From assembly GCA_040954595.2 (NCBI GenBank), contig CM082581.2, forward strand, positions 6,510,001 to 6,574,000: a DNA stretch of 64,000 nt, written 5' to 3'. Shown here piece after piece: positions 13,201 through 28,200 of the stretch; the first letter of the stretch is position 1, and each line of letters starts with the position of its first letter. This stretch comes from Balanoglossus misakiensis. Its lineage: Eukaryota > Hemichordata. The position numbers and the translations under genes are program-made. Under the pieces are notes generated by a model. It was not told the origin of the DNA and did no database searches. It saw only the letters and a list, made by a program, of their open reading frames with translations.

Positions 13201-16200
13201 TCCCCTCTGGAATTAGAAAAGTGATATTCTCAGCTTTCAGATGTACCATACATGTACTCTCCTCTTGCCATACATCAAGAATTGGCAGTTATTAATATGT
13301 GCACACTTTCATCCCGGAGAGTTATACTTTAGCAAGAATGGGGATTTTTAAAAAGACAATTTCTGAGTCAGTGCTTTTCCCATTTTTTATGGGTGATAAA
13401 ATTCAGTGGAGTTTATCTCAAAGTTAAGCAAAGTGACCATATAATTTTATTTTACACTGAATTAATTTCTATTGAATGTGCAAAATTTAATGAAAATGAC
13501 AATAATAGAAGTGGGTTTTCTAGCAAAGAAAAAGATAACTTGGGCATTCCCATTGACAACAACATTACACAAAACTTACAAGTTTATTGTTGTCTTCATT
13601 GAGCAGTTTACATCGATCTTCAAGTCTCTTCTTATCATGTTCAAGATCTTGGATTTGTTTGGTCAGTTTGTATCTCTCTGACGTGAATTCGGAATTGAAG
13701 CTCTTGGCCTTGGATTCCTACATTTACCAAGCAGAAATAAAATTTGTGATTAACAAAATCATACAAATGAAAACATTAGAATATAATTTTTACTCTAACT
13801 GACAATTGTCTACAGCTTGTATATCTTGATATGGTCGAATTTGACAGAATGACATAGTCAATCACTAGCTCTTTTCATAAATCATATGATTTGATCAGAT
13901 GATCACATGATGTTTGTTGCTGGCATGGTAACATCTCTTCCACTCGCAGCAATATTTTCAATATATTTTATCAAAGCAATCATTCAAGTGAAAATCACTC
14001 TAATCATCTTACATTTGTGACACATATGCCTGTGTTAATATGGATTTTAACAGAAAAACAAAACAAAAAACAAAACAATGTAACAAACAAAAAGTAACGT
14101 AACAAAACTTCATAAGTAAATACAAACTATTCAGTACAACATGGACACGAACAATTTGACATTAGGTAGACAGACACTGAGGGAATTAGGACTAGGTAGG
14201 GTGATTTTATTGTTCAACAATTTAGTCTATTATGTTGTTGTTTACCTGTATGGTCCAAGATGGCTCAATGAGTCATCATAAATATGCATTGTACACATGA
14301 GAAACCCTCAGCTGCTTTAAGTATGCAGATTCTACAACAAGTGTATTGTGAAATAAAAAAAACTTCGAACGTCTGATTAGATTTGACCATTTTGATGCAA
14401 CTCAAATCCAAGGCCCTACAAATGATTGCTCTCAGGGTATTAGTTGCCAATCTTGAAGACATACCAACACAGCTTTATCCTTTATAAGTGTCTCATTCAC
14501 TGCTTCCAGGCGGCGAATGAAAGCGATCAGCTCGGCTAGTTTGCGATGAAATCGCTCTCTCTCGAAGTCCTCTAAAGCCTGAGAGTCCTGATGGTTGCCA
14601 TGCAGATAAATATCACATCATCAGTTTTCTTTCTTTATTTTTGTTTGTTTTTTGTTGTTGTTAGGTATGTGTTTGATGTGAAATGTTACTGACAGAGTGT
14701 ATTTAAAGATTTTGTAAAATGTGTGATAGTGATAAGCTGGAAAGCCAACTATGCATTTTGCTCAAATTTGCGAAAGACAAAAGTGACCACAGGAATGAAA
14801 ACAAAATCAGATTTACTGCTACATAAATGAAATCTTTAAATGTTCTTTTAAAAGTGTGGCTTTTGCTATTGAAGTGTGTACAATCAGGATTTGCTTGAGA
14901 CTGAGTAATAGCGCCCCCTTACACCAATTACATACATTATTTTGTTTTTATTTCTCTCCACACATTGGCTTGTGTCAAGTGAAAGCGACCAACATTTATT
15001 TTGAAATCATTCCTGTGCTGTGTAATGAAAGCTGTGATTATTAGCTGTACTGTACAGTGAGACACCTCTCCAAAATGTAATACCAAGATACCACAAACCA
15101 CATAACCAAATGAACTGACAACATCGTGTTTTACAAACTAGCAAAAAGTCAAACAAAGATATCTGTGCCGGATAAAAAATAATTGAAAAAATCAGATAAA
15201 AAAGCATCTTTGCACAATCAGCTACAAGACAAATTTTGCACATATTAATGCATTATTCCATCTACTGCCAACAGACACAAAATATTGCATCAGAATAAGA
15301 ATATAGTTGAAAAACATCAAATGTAGATGGAAAATTTGACCATAAGCGACACCTACGAAATGCCACATCCGAAAAAACAACAGAAACCAATGCTACCATC
15401 ACCAACAGTAGGCACACACCCGTGACACCACTGATCTCAAAATGCACAAGGGCAGTACAGACTCAGCTGCAACCACTGCAACCTGAACAACCGTCTGCAC
15501 ACATGCATGTTATGGACTATTTCCTTGTCATGGTATTTGATATTGTGAATTCAGGTTCAAGAATTTTCGTCACTAAAAAATTCTAATTTCTACCTCTGAG
15601 CATAAATGAAGCACATGATATAGTGTGTTCACTCAACAACGAGTATCCAATAGCCTCTGCTCGTCCAAATACAGTTATACATCATACCTAGCACCATTCT
15701 GAGAGTAATGGCTGACCCTCATTACTGAATACTGTTTTACTGAAATCAAATGTGCTGTCAAAAAGTAGCTTTAGATTATCAAATTGTCGTCTGGCAACCT
15801 CCACCTATAAAGCTCGCGAACCTTCAAATATATCTTTGCTATAAAGTTCTGTTAGCAAAAACATGTCTTTGCCATTTCTTTTTTGAACTTATTACTGGCT
15901 GATTCTGCCATCATTTCATTCTGTACACAAATTACACGACTGTATAACAATGAAAAGTTTCTCTATGACATCTGACAAATATACCCGACAATTACATACA
16001 AAACATGCTTGTGTGTATAGGTGCAGATGACGTCAGATCACAGTGGTAGTCCACACTTACAGGCAAAGAGGGAACTGGACTTAAATATGTACGGGTGATG
16101 ACTGTGAACTGGGGTGTCACAGCACTGACCTGAGATGAGAGTAGCTCCTTTTTGCAGATGCAAAAGACGGGAAGGAAAAATGTAAGAATGGAGAGACATG

Positions 16201-19200
16201 ATGCATAGATATCAACTTGGAAAAAAAATGTTTTTTCTCAACGGGTCATTCCATATTGAGTGGAAGTACCGTAGGTATGGAAAGCATGGCAAAGAATGGT
16301 GTGTTTATGTTTGTATTCTTTGTTATGTGTGCGAACAAGCAGAGATCATACATAAATGGTACATGCACATGCATGCATGTAATATCAACGTAATCCAACG
16401 TAAATCACTGTAAAGACAAACAAAACATTATAAAACATGCAATGATAAATAAAAACATGGATTCACATATAACAAAAACATGGAGAACAACATTAAACAA
16501 AATATGATGTTAGTGAACAAAGAATGACTAATAAAATGGGATTTCTTTTCTATTTTTAACAGACACACAAACATGTATAACAAAATTTGTAACTTTCATA
16601 TTTTGTCATTTCCCATAGACAGTGATTTCCTGAGGCTTTGCCTTCTTGTATGGCCATCTCTAATCATTACCTTAGTAGTTAGCTTTGTGACATTATCTCA
16701 GTTTTACATCAACACATCATACTATCTAGACAATTACTGACAACCGCATTGGATTCAGTCACCAAACACTTACAGGACTAAGCCTTCCCAAAGCATCGGG
16801 TCTGGGACTTGGTATCTGTCTGGGAGATGGACTGCTCCTATCCCAGGTGTCGGCCATCTTGACCAGGGTTTGAAGTTCACCTTTGAGGGACTCTTTCTCG
16901 GCTTGCAGCTTCTGCGACTGTCCGCACTGTTGACCGATCTCTCTGTGCAAATCGCTGATGAGCTTGTTCTTCTTTTTCAGCTCATCCACCTGGCAATCAA
17001 CCAATCAGGAAAGAGTATTGTTAGTGTCATCTGAGCCAAAAATTAAAGTGCATTTGTAACTTTGCAGGAATTCAACATCTTTGATACTGTACCGGTACAT
17101 GACATTAGTGAATAATTCTTTCTCAGGCATACTATGGTTGACATCCAATGAATCAGTTCAATGAAGCAGAAAATGACTCAATACACCAGAACCTGGGCTG
17201 TATTGGGCATTAATTATTGCAGTCACTAAGACAAAGAAGTGAAAGATCCTGAAAGTCTTACAGCTGGTGGGTTTATCGTATCTTGTAACATGCACACATG
17301 CTACAGGGTGGGAATTACACCAAATCAATACATGCATGTGGAACTGTTGTACAAGGGATAATCTAGGACAAACCAAATGGGCAATTATACCAGTACCCTG
17401 AGGCAATACATGTACAACAGAAATTGCCAACAGGTTTAATGCAGGGTTTAATCTGAGGTGTAATTCCAGGGTTTCGGCAAGATTATGTTCTCTGGCAAAA
17501 GTTCAACTTTATTTACCTTCTATAGTACATTGAGCACTAGCTTACATGTATACAGATTGGACGTACTGCAAGTACATATAGTGCAATTTCTATTTCTTTT
17601 CAAAATCACCTTAAAGTTATGGTATCTGATACTCCATAGACTGAATATGAACACAATTAACCCTTCCAAGTTAACTTAAAACACCGGTGATGTCATGAGA
17701 TGAATTACAATTTTCATGTGTGCAAAACTTTGCTCACGGTACGTACGCCTGCTTTCCTTGGCACGTGTTCAAATTTCTTGCGACAAAGAACATTATTAAG
17801 GTGTGCATTTCTCGTGCATTACACAATTTCTAAAGCAGAGAACCTTGTCAATGTTCAGATTACATTGTTCACCTCTCATGAAAGGGGAGTACAATTTCTG
17901 CCAAGGAGTTATATATACCACAGGTATGCGCGGGGCATTCATAAACATGGATCCTGAAAAAGCGTTCAAAAGTTCGACATATTGAGCAATTTTTGTTTTC
18001 ATTATAACACACTTTTATCTGATATGATGATTGGGTAAGAACTAAAATACACATTTTGATAAATCACTGGGCAGAAGAAGCAATTTTGTTGTGAGAGAAT
18101 TAATGACTCTAGGATGACACAAATCATTTCCTAAAATGCAGCCATGCATGGTGACGTATAATACCAATATGGCATTTTCAAAGGTGTTATGATTGCAAAA
18201 CACAGCTTGCAATAATTTCATTTCATGGGTCATGTCTCAGTCAGTCAATTCACATCTATTCAAATAATACACACAGCAAGATTTGTGTGGAAGATCAAGT
18301 CGGTATCATCACCTGTAGACATTTAATTTGAAATTTAATACATCCTATATATTCCAGTTTTGTCATGATGCAAAAAAGATATGCAAGAACCTTCTCTCGT
18401 ACTGAACTATTGAAAACAAATATATTTTGTGTACCACAAACCATCACACAATTTTAGCAAATTTGAAAAAAAATTACAGTGAGGAATGAATGATTTTTTT
18501 CCACTCCATTGTACAACAACTGATTTGTGTTCCGATGGATTTCTTTTCACATCCATACTATATTCAGTTCCATTCCATCTGTTCCAACCAATCAAACAAT
18601 ATACAATCACCCTTTACCAAATACAGATTATCACAAATAAATTGCCATCACAGCGTGGATTCCTTTCAATCTCTGGAAATATGTCACACTTAAACGAAAT
18701 TAAAAAACTGTTCTCTCTGCATCTGCTAGAAGGGTCATATGTGTCAATACGTAATAGAAGTTTGCTAGCCTTCATTTAAACGGTATGATATAAATTGATC
18801 ACAGCGCAACTTGTGTCTGGGCTTAACGCGATGAAGAGTAGATTTGCACACCCATTTCATACACAGATTGACCATTACATTCAGATCTGATCCACAGCTG
18901 TCTCCACGCTTATTGCTATAAATAACCGACAAAATCTCCACTTCTATTTATGTGCCGGCTGATTTTGTGAACTTTTCAGGCCTTTTTTTCTGAAAAAGCA
19001 CGGACAGTACAATCATACAATAGAAAGGATTAGAATCTTTGGAAAGACTTTCTCACTTTGATAGAAGTCGCCACTTATCACGTGATCATCGCCAGTCAAT
19101 TTCAATGTTCAATTCATGGAATACATGAGAATAGTTCCCCTGATTTAAATATTCAATGCTGTCCTTTAGGCATGATTAGCACACTATTAACAACATGGAC

Positions 19201-22200
19201 ATAATCATACCACTAAGTTATATATACTATGGTTTCCACGGCAACACCGGATAGGTTGCACTCAGCGATCATCCATTTCAATTGCGGCTGCCATGATCGA
19301 TTTTCCAGCATCCCTGATTTTATTGTCACAGTTTCATTAGTCCTGTGGAGGAGTGCAAACTAAGATTGAAGACCTGAACCCTGCTAACAGCTGCACTTTA
19401 AAGATTTATCGTTGTTTTGCCTTGATCAGTTTGCCAGAGAGAATCCTCCTATTCTGTTCTGTTCTTTCATGAAGACACACCCACCATTAACACTACTCTG
19501 CTGCGACCGTCAGCTACATGAAAATTTACAGCCAGTGTTTTCACCTAAGTTGAGAATATGTACCTAAATGGTTGGGTGCCATGGCAACATTTCTGTTGCC
19601 TTTATGATATGACTGTACGGTGGAAATATACAAGAACCTCTGTGAACTTAAGCATTGATACTAGATAGTTCATATACCATATATTTTCCCAAATATATGG
19701 TATATAAGGGATAATGCTTCTTTAAAATGGAGAATTGTTTATTTCTCAATCAAATTTATATGCTGGCATACGCCTTTAGCCTAAGCTGAACCATTATGTG
19801 GCCTGGTGAGCAAAAGTGTAAATTTAGAAAACTTTGCATGGGGAAACAGCTGTCATCTTGCGCAGTCAGTGCTGGACAGGTAATATCGGTGGTGCATTAG
19901 GAATGGCGTTATTAACTCTTCATTAGATTTGCAATGATTTACATACCAATCACCATCATAATGACTTCCTCCGTTTCTTTTCTGTTGCCAGGCAACCAAC
20001 TGCAGGTGCCAGCATGCACCATGGGTATCCACAGTAAATGCTGTTGCATATTTCATATTATGGAAACATTTCGACTGCCTACTATTTTCACAAACTTTTT
20101 TTGAGTGAAATAATATTTCGTGGAATTTTAAATAATACGTAACGGTCTCTAATGAGATAGTTTAGGGTCACTCAACCCGCATGGATACCTTGATATTCCT
20201 TCCTCTTTCCATCAGCATTTGAAACCATTTGACATGTGCACAATTTGGCCCTGATTCAAATATTTTATACTTAAAACTTTGTACCAATAAGCTGAACTAA
20301 TGTGAGGGTGTTTTTGAACTTGGATTTAATGACGGAATGTCCATCCCATGCCAACCAAGGTACAGTGTATAGATGGCAGTGGCACAAGCTTAGAGCAAAA
20401 TGTATAAAAGGTAAATAATTGCACACCTATGCTAATATGAACAACATGCAGCCAACAAATGCTACCGTGTGAGCAATGAAATTAAACGATTACATTATAC
20501 TACAAATACTGGTACTGACAGTCTAGCCCTCAGCCTGTCAGACACCTTCAGAGGTCATAGGTCACAGAAATATGATGTATTAGTCTGCAAATCCTGTTCT
20601 TTGATATTTAAAATATGTTCAAATTTGTCAATTTAAATTTTGTGGATACTGTGAAAGGTAGAGTATCAAGTAAATATTGTACTTATCACTCCAATATCAT
20701 GTGTGTAGTATTTTACTAGCTTTATTTTAACACCATCATTGCTTAATCAATACAGGCTGAATAACAACAAAAAATTTACAAACTGATCCTGTGAATTTTT
20801 TAGTTCAGATCTTAAAAGGGTTTTCTGTGGATGGCTCAAAATATATTTACTTTAAAACCTGTAAAAACGTGCCTGCCATTTTAGTACCATATTTTTGCAT
20901 TTTTGTTCCTCTGTACAGCAATAAACAGGGTGCCACCTCTAAAACTGATCAAATGACAGAAATTGAATTGAATGTTTTGTAAACATCCAAGAATCACATT
21001 TGATCCGTTAGAAAAACTTGCACAGGCCCCCTGGACCCTTTACAAGTGAGATGTTTTGTAAGAAAACAGTTGGAATACTAGTATCATCTGGCAGGGTTAT
21101 CAGGAAAACCGATACACCTTGTTTGCATGCTGTCTGATACCTGTGCTGTTGTACATGCTTGACAGAACAGGAGTTGCTAATCCAAACAATAAGTTTCCCT
21201 TTAACCGCTCAGTGTACTAAATGAAGAGAAATTAATCCTGGTTTGGGTGGAAGAATAATTGAACAACAATAGATAAAGTGCGTGCATGTATTTTCATGTA
21301 ATGTCATGCCATCACCATTACACAACTGGAACTGAAGTTCAGAAATACTGCGAGCAGGATGAGGAAATTAGAACAGATGAAATAAAATGAAACTCGACCA
21401 GTACTGTACAGTTCAAAATCTAATCAAGCCCACAACGAAACAGCACCACCAGGTAAAATTTCAGCACAGGAAATGAAACTAGAAAAGACTGTTTATGTGG
21501 TTATATGAGGCAGCAATGTCAACTGAATAAATTATTAGAATCCATTTGATTTTAAAAGAACTTTGATGGGCCATCTGACGAAAGATATACACAATTCATC
21601 GGAGAAATTCACTGTTTGAAAAAGTGGGGGCTTTCACAGGTATTTTTTTTCTGTTATGAATGAATGAATGAGAAAAGGGCGGCATCAACAGACCTTACTG
21701 CTCTCGTCCAGTCCACGTTCGATAGAAAATCAAGTTTTCTGAGTTCATTTCCGACAGTCCCAACAACACACCGAATCAATCTGTTGATGTCGACACAGGT
21801 GAAACCAGGACAATGTTGTCCATTCGGCCGATTGGAAACGAACATTCCATCTTGGAAATAATCAAGCGGTGTGAGCAGCCTTTGAAATGTGACTCATACC
21901 AGGGAGTTTCCACAGACAGACCAGAACCAATGGAAAGCTCCCTTATATATGTGGAGCAGACGCGATGGGGAGACTCCGACATCAACGACAAACTCGGATC
22001 AGTGTTGTAGGTTGCATTGCTTTTCACATTTGCATGACAAAGAAAGGGCAACCTGACGCCCCATGTGAAGGCAAGGAGAAAAGAGAGAGAGCTATTGTAC
22101 CCGGCATGTGTTTAACACTAAAAACTAACAAGTGTGTTAATGGTGCTAGTATCCAATGCCATGTATGAAGACTAACAGTGGAGTTGCAACAATGAATAGG

Positions 22201-25200
22201 AGAAGTGAAGCACTTGACAACAACTTAGAAACCCTAAAATAGCTCATTCCGTAGGGCTTCATCGGAATACTGACAGTTGATGAAAAACATGAACAGTGTC
22301 TAGTACAATCCCCTGGGCATGTTATTCATCACACATTTTCAATTCCATTCACATGTCTACTAAAACAATGCCATGCATGTATTTGTTAGTCTGTTGTTGC
22401 TAGGCAACTGGATGGGTAAGCTCTAATCAAATTAAAACCAAGGAAAGACCACATCCAAATGCACCATGGAAGTTCATCCATCCAATCATCTTTCCATTTT
22501 ACCATCACACTTCTTTTTTATGTTGCTCAAGTCAAATTTATAACATGCAATTTTCTTTTCCAAAATACAGTAATAATGGAAGTCTTTTGAAAGTTATTCA
22601 ATCTCATTTTTCTAAATGTTAACTGTACAATGAAAACAAACCAACAGGAATTCACATTTATCAATAAAGGAAGGTACACTGACAAACAAAATTTACAGGT
22701 ACTCCATTGATTTCTGTTGAGAATTTTGCCTGAATCAATGTCTTCAGGCAGACTATTTACTTAATGGAAAGTCAGTGATGCCAATTGTTTGCACTGGGAC
22801 TCTCTCCATTATTGACAATGTTTATGACACCTGTTGCTTAAAAGGATCTCACTGTCACTTTCATTGTCTCTTAATGGCTTCATGCAAATCATGTGCAAAG
22901 GCCGGCCGAGAAAAGTACATATACTTGAAGGTAGTGTCCTCCATGATAAACCCTAGATGCATATAACCTCCCCCTCTCTCCAAGTCTCCTTCCCTCTTCC
23001 CCGAAAATAATCATGATCCCAAAGGATCCCTTTATCAGAAAACTTAAGTTGTTACACTGCACATAAAGACTTGAACTGGAGCAAGTGTCTGAAATCAACA
23101 CTGCACAGAATAAACTGCAAAACTAAAATCAAGATTTTACTAGCTGAAACATCAGCTGCAATAATCAATGACAAGAAAATTGTGTCCAACTGAACTTAGA
23201 GGTATTCTTAAGGCTAAATACACAATACACAGATAAAGAAACATTTGACTTTCGCTTTCTGCTAGGGTCTTACCTGTTCAAACTACACTGACAGTCAGCA
23301 GTCACCCAGCACATGATCTCATGCTTGAGCTGTTCTCTAACCATCGTATGAGTAATTACCGCTGCAGTGCTAATGATGTAGGACCCTTACACATATGCCA
23401 CAGCACAATATCGGCAACATGCATCTGCAGATTACCAGAAAAAGGGGGCCAAAGCTTTCAAGCATCCTCCAACGGTCCTCACTGATCTCCACTTCGAAAT
23501 CCAAAACACGGAAGCCCTTTTCACACTTCGAAGGCTAAGCCTATTTAGTATTAATGCATGCTAAAGCGATCACAAAGAAGGGTCAGAGGTCACAGATTCC
23601 AGGTACACTATTTAGTACATGTATTAACTAACCTAAGCTTAAGTGCTAAATAGTACCTATTACCTATATACAGTGTAATATTTCATCACACAAGCATATT
23701 TCAGTCCTCATGCGACACTTATTTTGCTTACATTTACTTGAGTTTAGTTTTTTCCCTGTTTTGTTAAAAAAAAATACACCATAGTTAAAAGACGGAGGAG
23801 AAACAGAAGATAATCAGAGGTAAATCTGTTACAAAGATTATGAATTAGTGTTTGCAGACATTAGGATCAATGCCTATTATAAGGCTCTCAGATAAACCTC
23901 ACAATATCTTCACATCAGTGGAAATACAGTTGTTTAGGGAACAAAGGTACAAATTTGTGCATCACTTTGGGCAGACTGCTTCATTTGGTTGCCATTAGCA
24001 ACAGTTATCCTTATAAAAGAAAGCATCATGTACATAGTCTCTTGGGGGCGCTCTGACTTGTCAACCCCAGCTACTAGTATTCCTCATCTCCCTTTACATT
24101 GTTTCTGAGAAGAGCTCACGCTTCTAGTTCTAGGCCCTGCACTTATATTTTTACAGGGCTATTACTTTGTAATTACAAGATTTTTCCCACTGAAACATAA
24201 GTAGCACATTCATATTCTCGGGGAAAATGCGTTAATTTATAACAGCTACTCTTTAAATTCTCATATTAATGAAATGCATACTTCCAAACGGATGACACTC
24301 CCTCAATCAAACATAAATTTGGTGTTCATAAAACAATCAGAATTTGGGTATGTACACACAATGTGACATGGGCATATTCACTTTTGATATGACACATCTT
24401 CTAAAAATTCAAATCCAGATTACAAATTCATCTTTTGGCCAAATTGCTTTGCAGGGCATTTATTTAATCTTATTGCAATTCAGTAAGAAAAGTGTGAATG
24501 GGCACATGCAGAAAGAGATTTTGGGAAAAAATCAATTTATTAACCATACACGGCTGATTTTGGACAGTGTCACACCAGAAGAGCTCAGGACATATCAAAG
24601 AACACAAGTTCTTGCCGACATGAAACATGATAGGAAGGGGTTCAACCTATCAAGTCACATTACAGCATAAGGTTCTCAGATGTTGATTTTGTTTTTATGA
24701 TGTGTTTTTGCATTCTTGGTTATTGATTTACGACAGAAACGTTTTTCCCCTTGACTGGAAGCACTGAAAGATTTACTACAAACTGTCAACAGATGTTCTG
24801 AAGATGTCAAGACTTGCTTTAAATGCCATATCCCCTTTCAGTACATCTTTTCGTCTTTGCCTCAAAAAGCCCCACCATGTAATTTCAACCGGGATATTTC
24901 CAGAACCGCGGCCTGTCGTACTTCTCAAATATACAAAATAATGACTTGCGAAGAGATGGAAAGCTATTTATATTGATTTGACGCAGCCTCTGGTGATACA
25001 GCACTGCTCACATTTCAATAAATGGAATCATGGGATACATATTTGGTGTCTGAGACAAGATACTAAAATAAACGTCTGCTTGGTCCATGCCACTGATTGG
25101 TTGTTGAGTTTATATGTTAGGTAATACTAGCAAACTAAGCAACTTGGTTGATAACAGCTAGGGTTCATTGTTTTATTGAAAGGTCGAGAGGTTGGAAAAT

Positions 25201-28200
25201 GGATGGATGGATGGATGGATGGAGGGGTGGATCATCTAATTATTATATGACAGACTATTTTAACTTCATGAACATCTCTGTGACCAGGTATATGATTGGA
25301 AACTTTATTACCAACTGAATGTAGGACTAAGTAAGTGAGTTCGTGAGTGAGTGACTGACTGACTCAGTGACTGTACTTTAATAGGTGTGAGGACATGCTG
25401 ATAAGCTGACAGATCAAATAACCAACCAATCGGGCACACTATTGGATAATTTGATTGGCAGATATTGAACAAACAATGACTAATCTGTGATATTTTTATC
25501 TGCACTTTTCACCTCCAGACAGCGCATCCACACAGTGTCTGTGACATCAAGACCTGCCGAGAAGCTATCAACTTACAACTGACAAACCACCCAGACCACA
25601 TCTTGGAGCAATTTTTATATCAGGACACCAGTGTCTCCTAACCATTTAGCTCTTCTAAATTCATTACCATTACTCATTGTATAAGACAAACCAGAGACAT
25701 GCGATATTGACATCGTTCTGTTACAAAATACGCACTGCAACAAAAATTAGATCAGGAGAATCAAAGCCAAAGTTTACTTAGCACTGATTGGCTGGGATAA
25801 GTCATGTGATATGAATTCAGCTGAAAATCCTCTACCAAACCGAAGTATATATTTCTTGGAAATTAAATGAACAAGAACAGGGGAAAATCTTATATGGATA
25901 TATAATCAGTACATAGAATTGCTTTGTTGAATAAAATTAGAAACAAACTGAAACATTAGAGTTGTAACAACTTGTACAACTGTTTGTGCAATTATTTGAC
26001 ACAGTCTAGAAAATGCTGACACAGGGGCACTGGGCATCACCATCAAAAGCACTAACGCTGACCCAAAGACACAGTGGTCTCCATAACTCATGCCGGCATC
26101 ACCTGTTTAAAGTCATCAGGGATATCACTTTAGACTGTAACAGTTGTCTTTACTGGGATTTCTCAAGGGACAGGGTGTGTACATGTACATGTATATAGCG
26201 ATGCTTCTTTTGGCTTCCAAATAGCATTTGCCACATGGAGTGAGTGCATGGCGTTTGCTGTTTCTTGTGACCATGATTTGTAATACAACAGCATCAATGA
26301 ACACGAACTTGACCCTAATTAACCCCTTCACTTACATTTCCTCGATATGAACAAGGGTCCAACCCTGTCAGAAATATCATCCCTTTTCAATTCATATTGG
26401 CCACCCGTACCAACACAGTGATTACTGAGGGCAGATTTTAGGGGTTAAGGGGTGTGTATGTCAAAAAAAAATTAAAATCACAATTTATCTCTGGTTAACA
26501 TGTTTTAGAGCATGATTGTCAATAACACAAGCTATGGTTGGTACATGTATACTCTGTTGAACTCTGTCTGAACAACAGTATTTTGTTATTTCCATTATCA
26601 CCATGATATATTTTTATTGACAAATGCAATAACCATAATAAAGTGGTTACTCACTGACAGCATATATGAGACACACTGTACCACAGACAATCTATAGTGA
26701 TACCCAGTGAAAATCTTTAACCATATCCATAACGTCCAAACAACCCAATACCACGCATATTTTGCATACTGAAGCGTCCACTATAGCTATATATCCGGTT
26801 CTTCACCTCAGTTTTTATTTTGCCGATGATGAATAGTTCTTTCGGATATGTTCGACAAGAGAATCAAGTTTCAAGGCGAGATTTTCCACTGCTTGTATCA
26901 CGTACAGGGTGGGTTGGTGAGCATGGCCAAATGATGGTTATATGTATGACTAACGCTTGTATGATACACAATTCCCCTCCAGAATATGAACCAAACCATG
27001 GTACACTGAGTATGACCTTCATCAAGATTCGCCCTTTAATCACCCTACACAGTCAAGGGCAATTTAAGTCTACAAATGCCAAGAATATTATCATGAAACC
27101 ACAAACACATAATTAATATTGAAAATAACATATATCACCAAACACAAATTGATTTTATGGAGACAGAGTTGGGTTTCTGAACAGAACAGGTAGGCAGTTT
27201 AATTGGGTGTTTTGGTACATTGCTTGACAAGCTTAATCAATAATGTAATGTTACAAGGACTTCTGTCAATAAAATATTTGTATAATGTTACATGGCATTA
27301 TGGTTTCAATATCACGAATACTGAAAGATGTCACAACTTCTAGGCGTCTACTGAAAAACTGGCAATGCGTGTAACTTAGATAGAGAGGTGAGCTAGTCAA
27401 AAAGATATCATTTTACACAACAAAGTATCAAACCCTGGCAGATTTCTTGGCTCAGAATGTAATCTAAGATTGCAGTGTGGAATGTTTCACAGTGTTAGAA
27501 CTCCACGATTTATCAATGATAATGTTCATAATATTTTTCTGTGATTGGACCCTTTCTAAAGAGGCGCATATCAACAAGAAAGAATTTGCTGAGATTCAGA
27601 GCTGTCTATATAAAAGCAATTTTTAATATTTGACATCATTATCTGGTGGCACGACAATTAAGCTGTACCTGGCAAACTCACAAGCAATCAACAGTTATGT
27701 GGGACGCTATTCCATTCATTAAAAAATTCCAAATTCTTTGACGTTTTTATCACCAGGGCGTGGACAAATTTCACTCAGGGAAGCTGAATGAGTTTTATTG
27801 ATCAGAGGGAAATCTCACCGAACAATATGTTAACGGTTAGTAGTAGTGTTGTGTTCTGGTTCAGATCATTGGAGATCTATAACAAAGCCTTCTATTCAAC
27901 CAGCCAAACAGTCCATGATATTTAGGAATTATCAATGGCAAATTGATGACTGTATGAGAAGTGTCCCATTAAACATGGAATGGTGCAATCCCCTCTTATC
28001 ACAATTTTTGTGATTAAGTGTATTTCCGCCATCTGGTGCTCTATATATTTATGACAAATTAGTGTATGAAATTTGCAACATATTGTTGTCAAAGTACAGG
28101 ATGCATATAAATTTTGAAATATTCATAAACGCGGTATAGCAAACTGACGTCCTGTTGAAATGCATACTATTTAGTATTCACAATGTCACAATATTCTTGC

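Noticed and set aside
24344-24670. 108-codon plus-strand frame in JAKMIP intron 1
   Set aside because: No domain, no codon bias, no splice partners; length is within chance for AT-rich DNA of this size.
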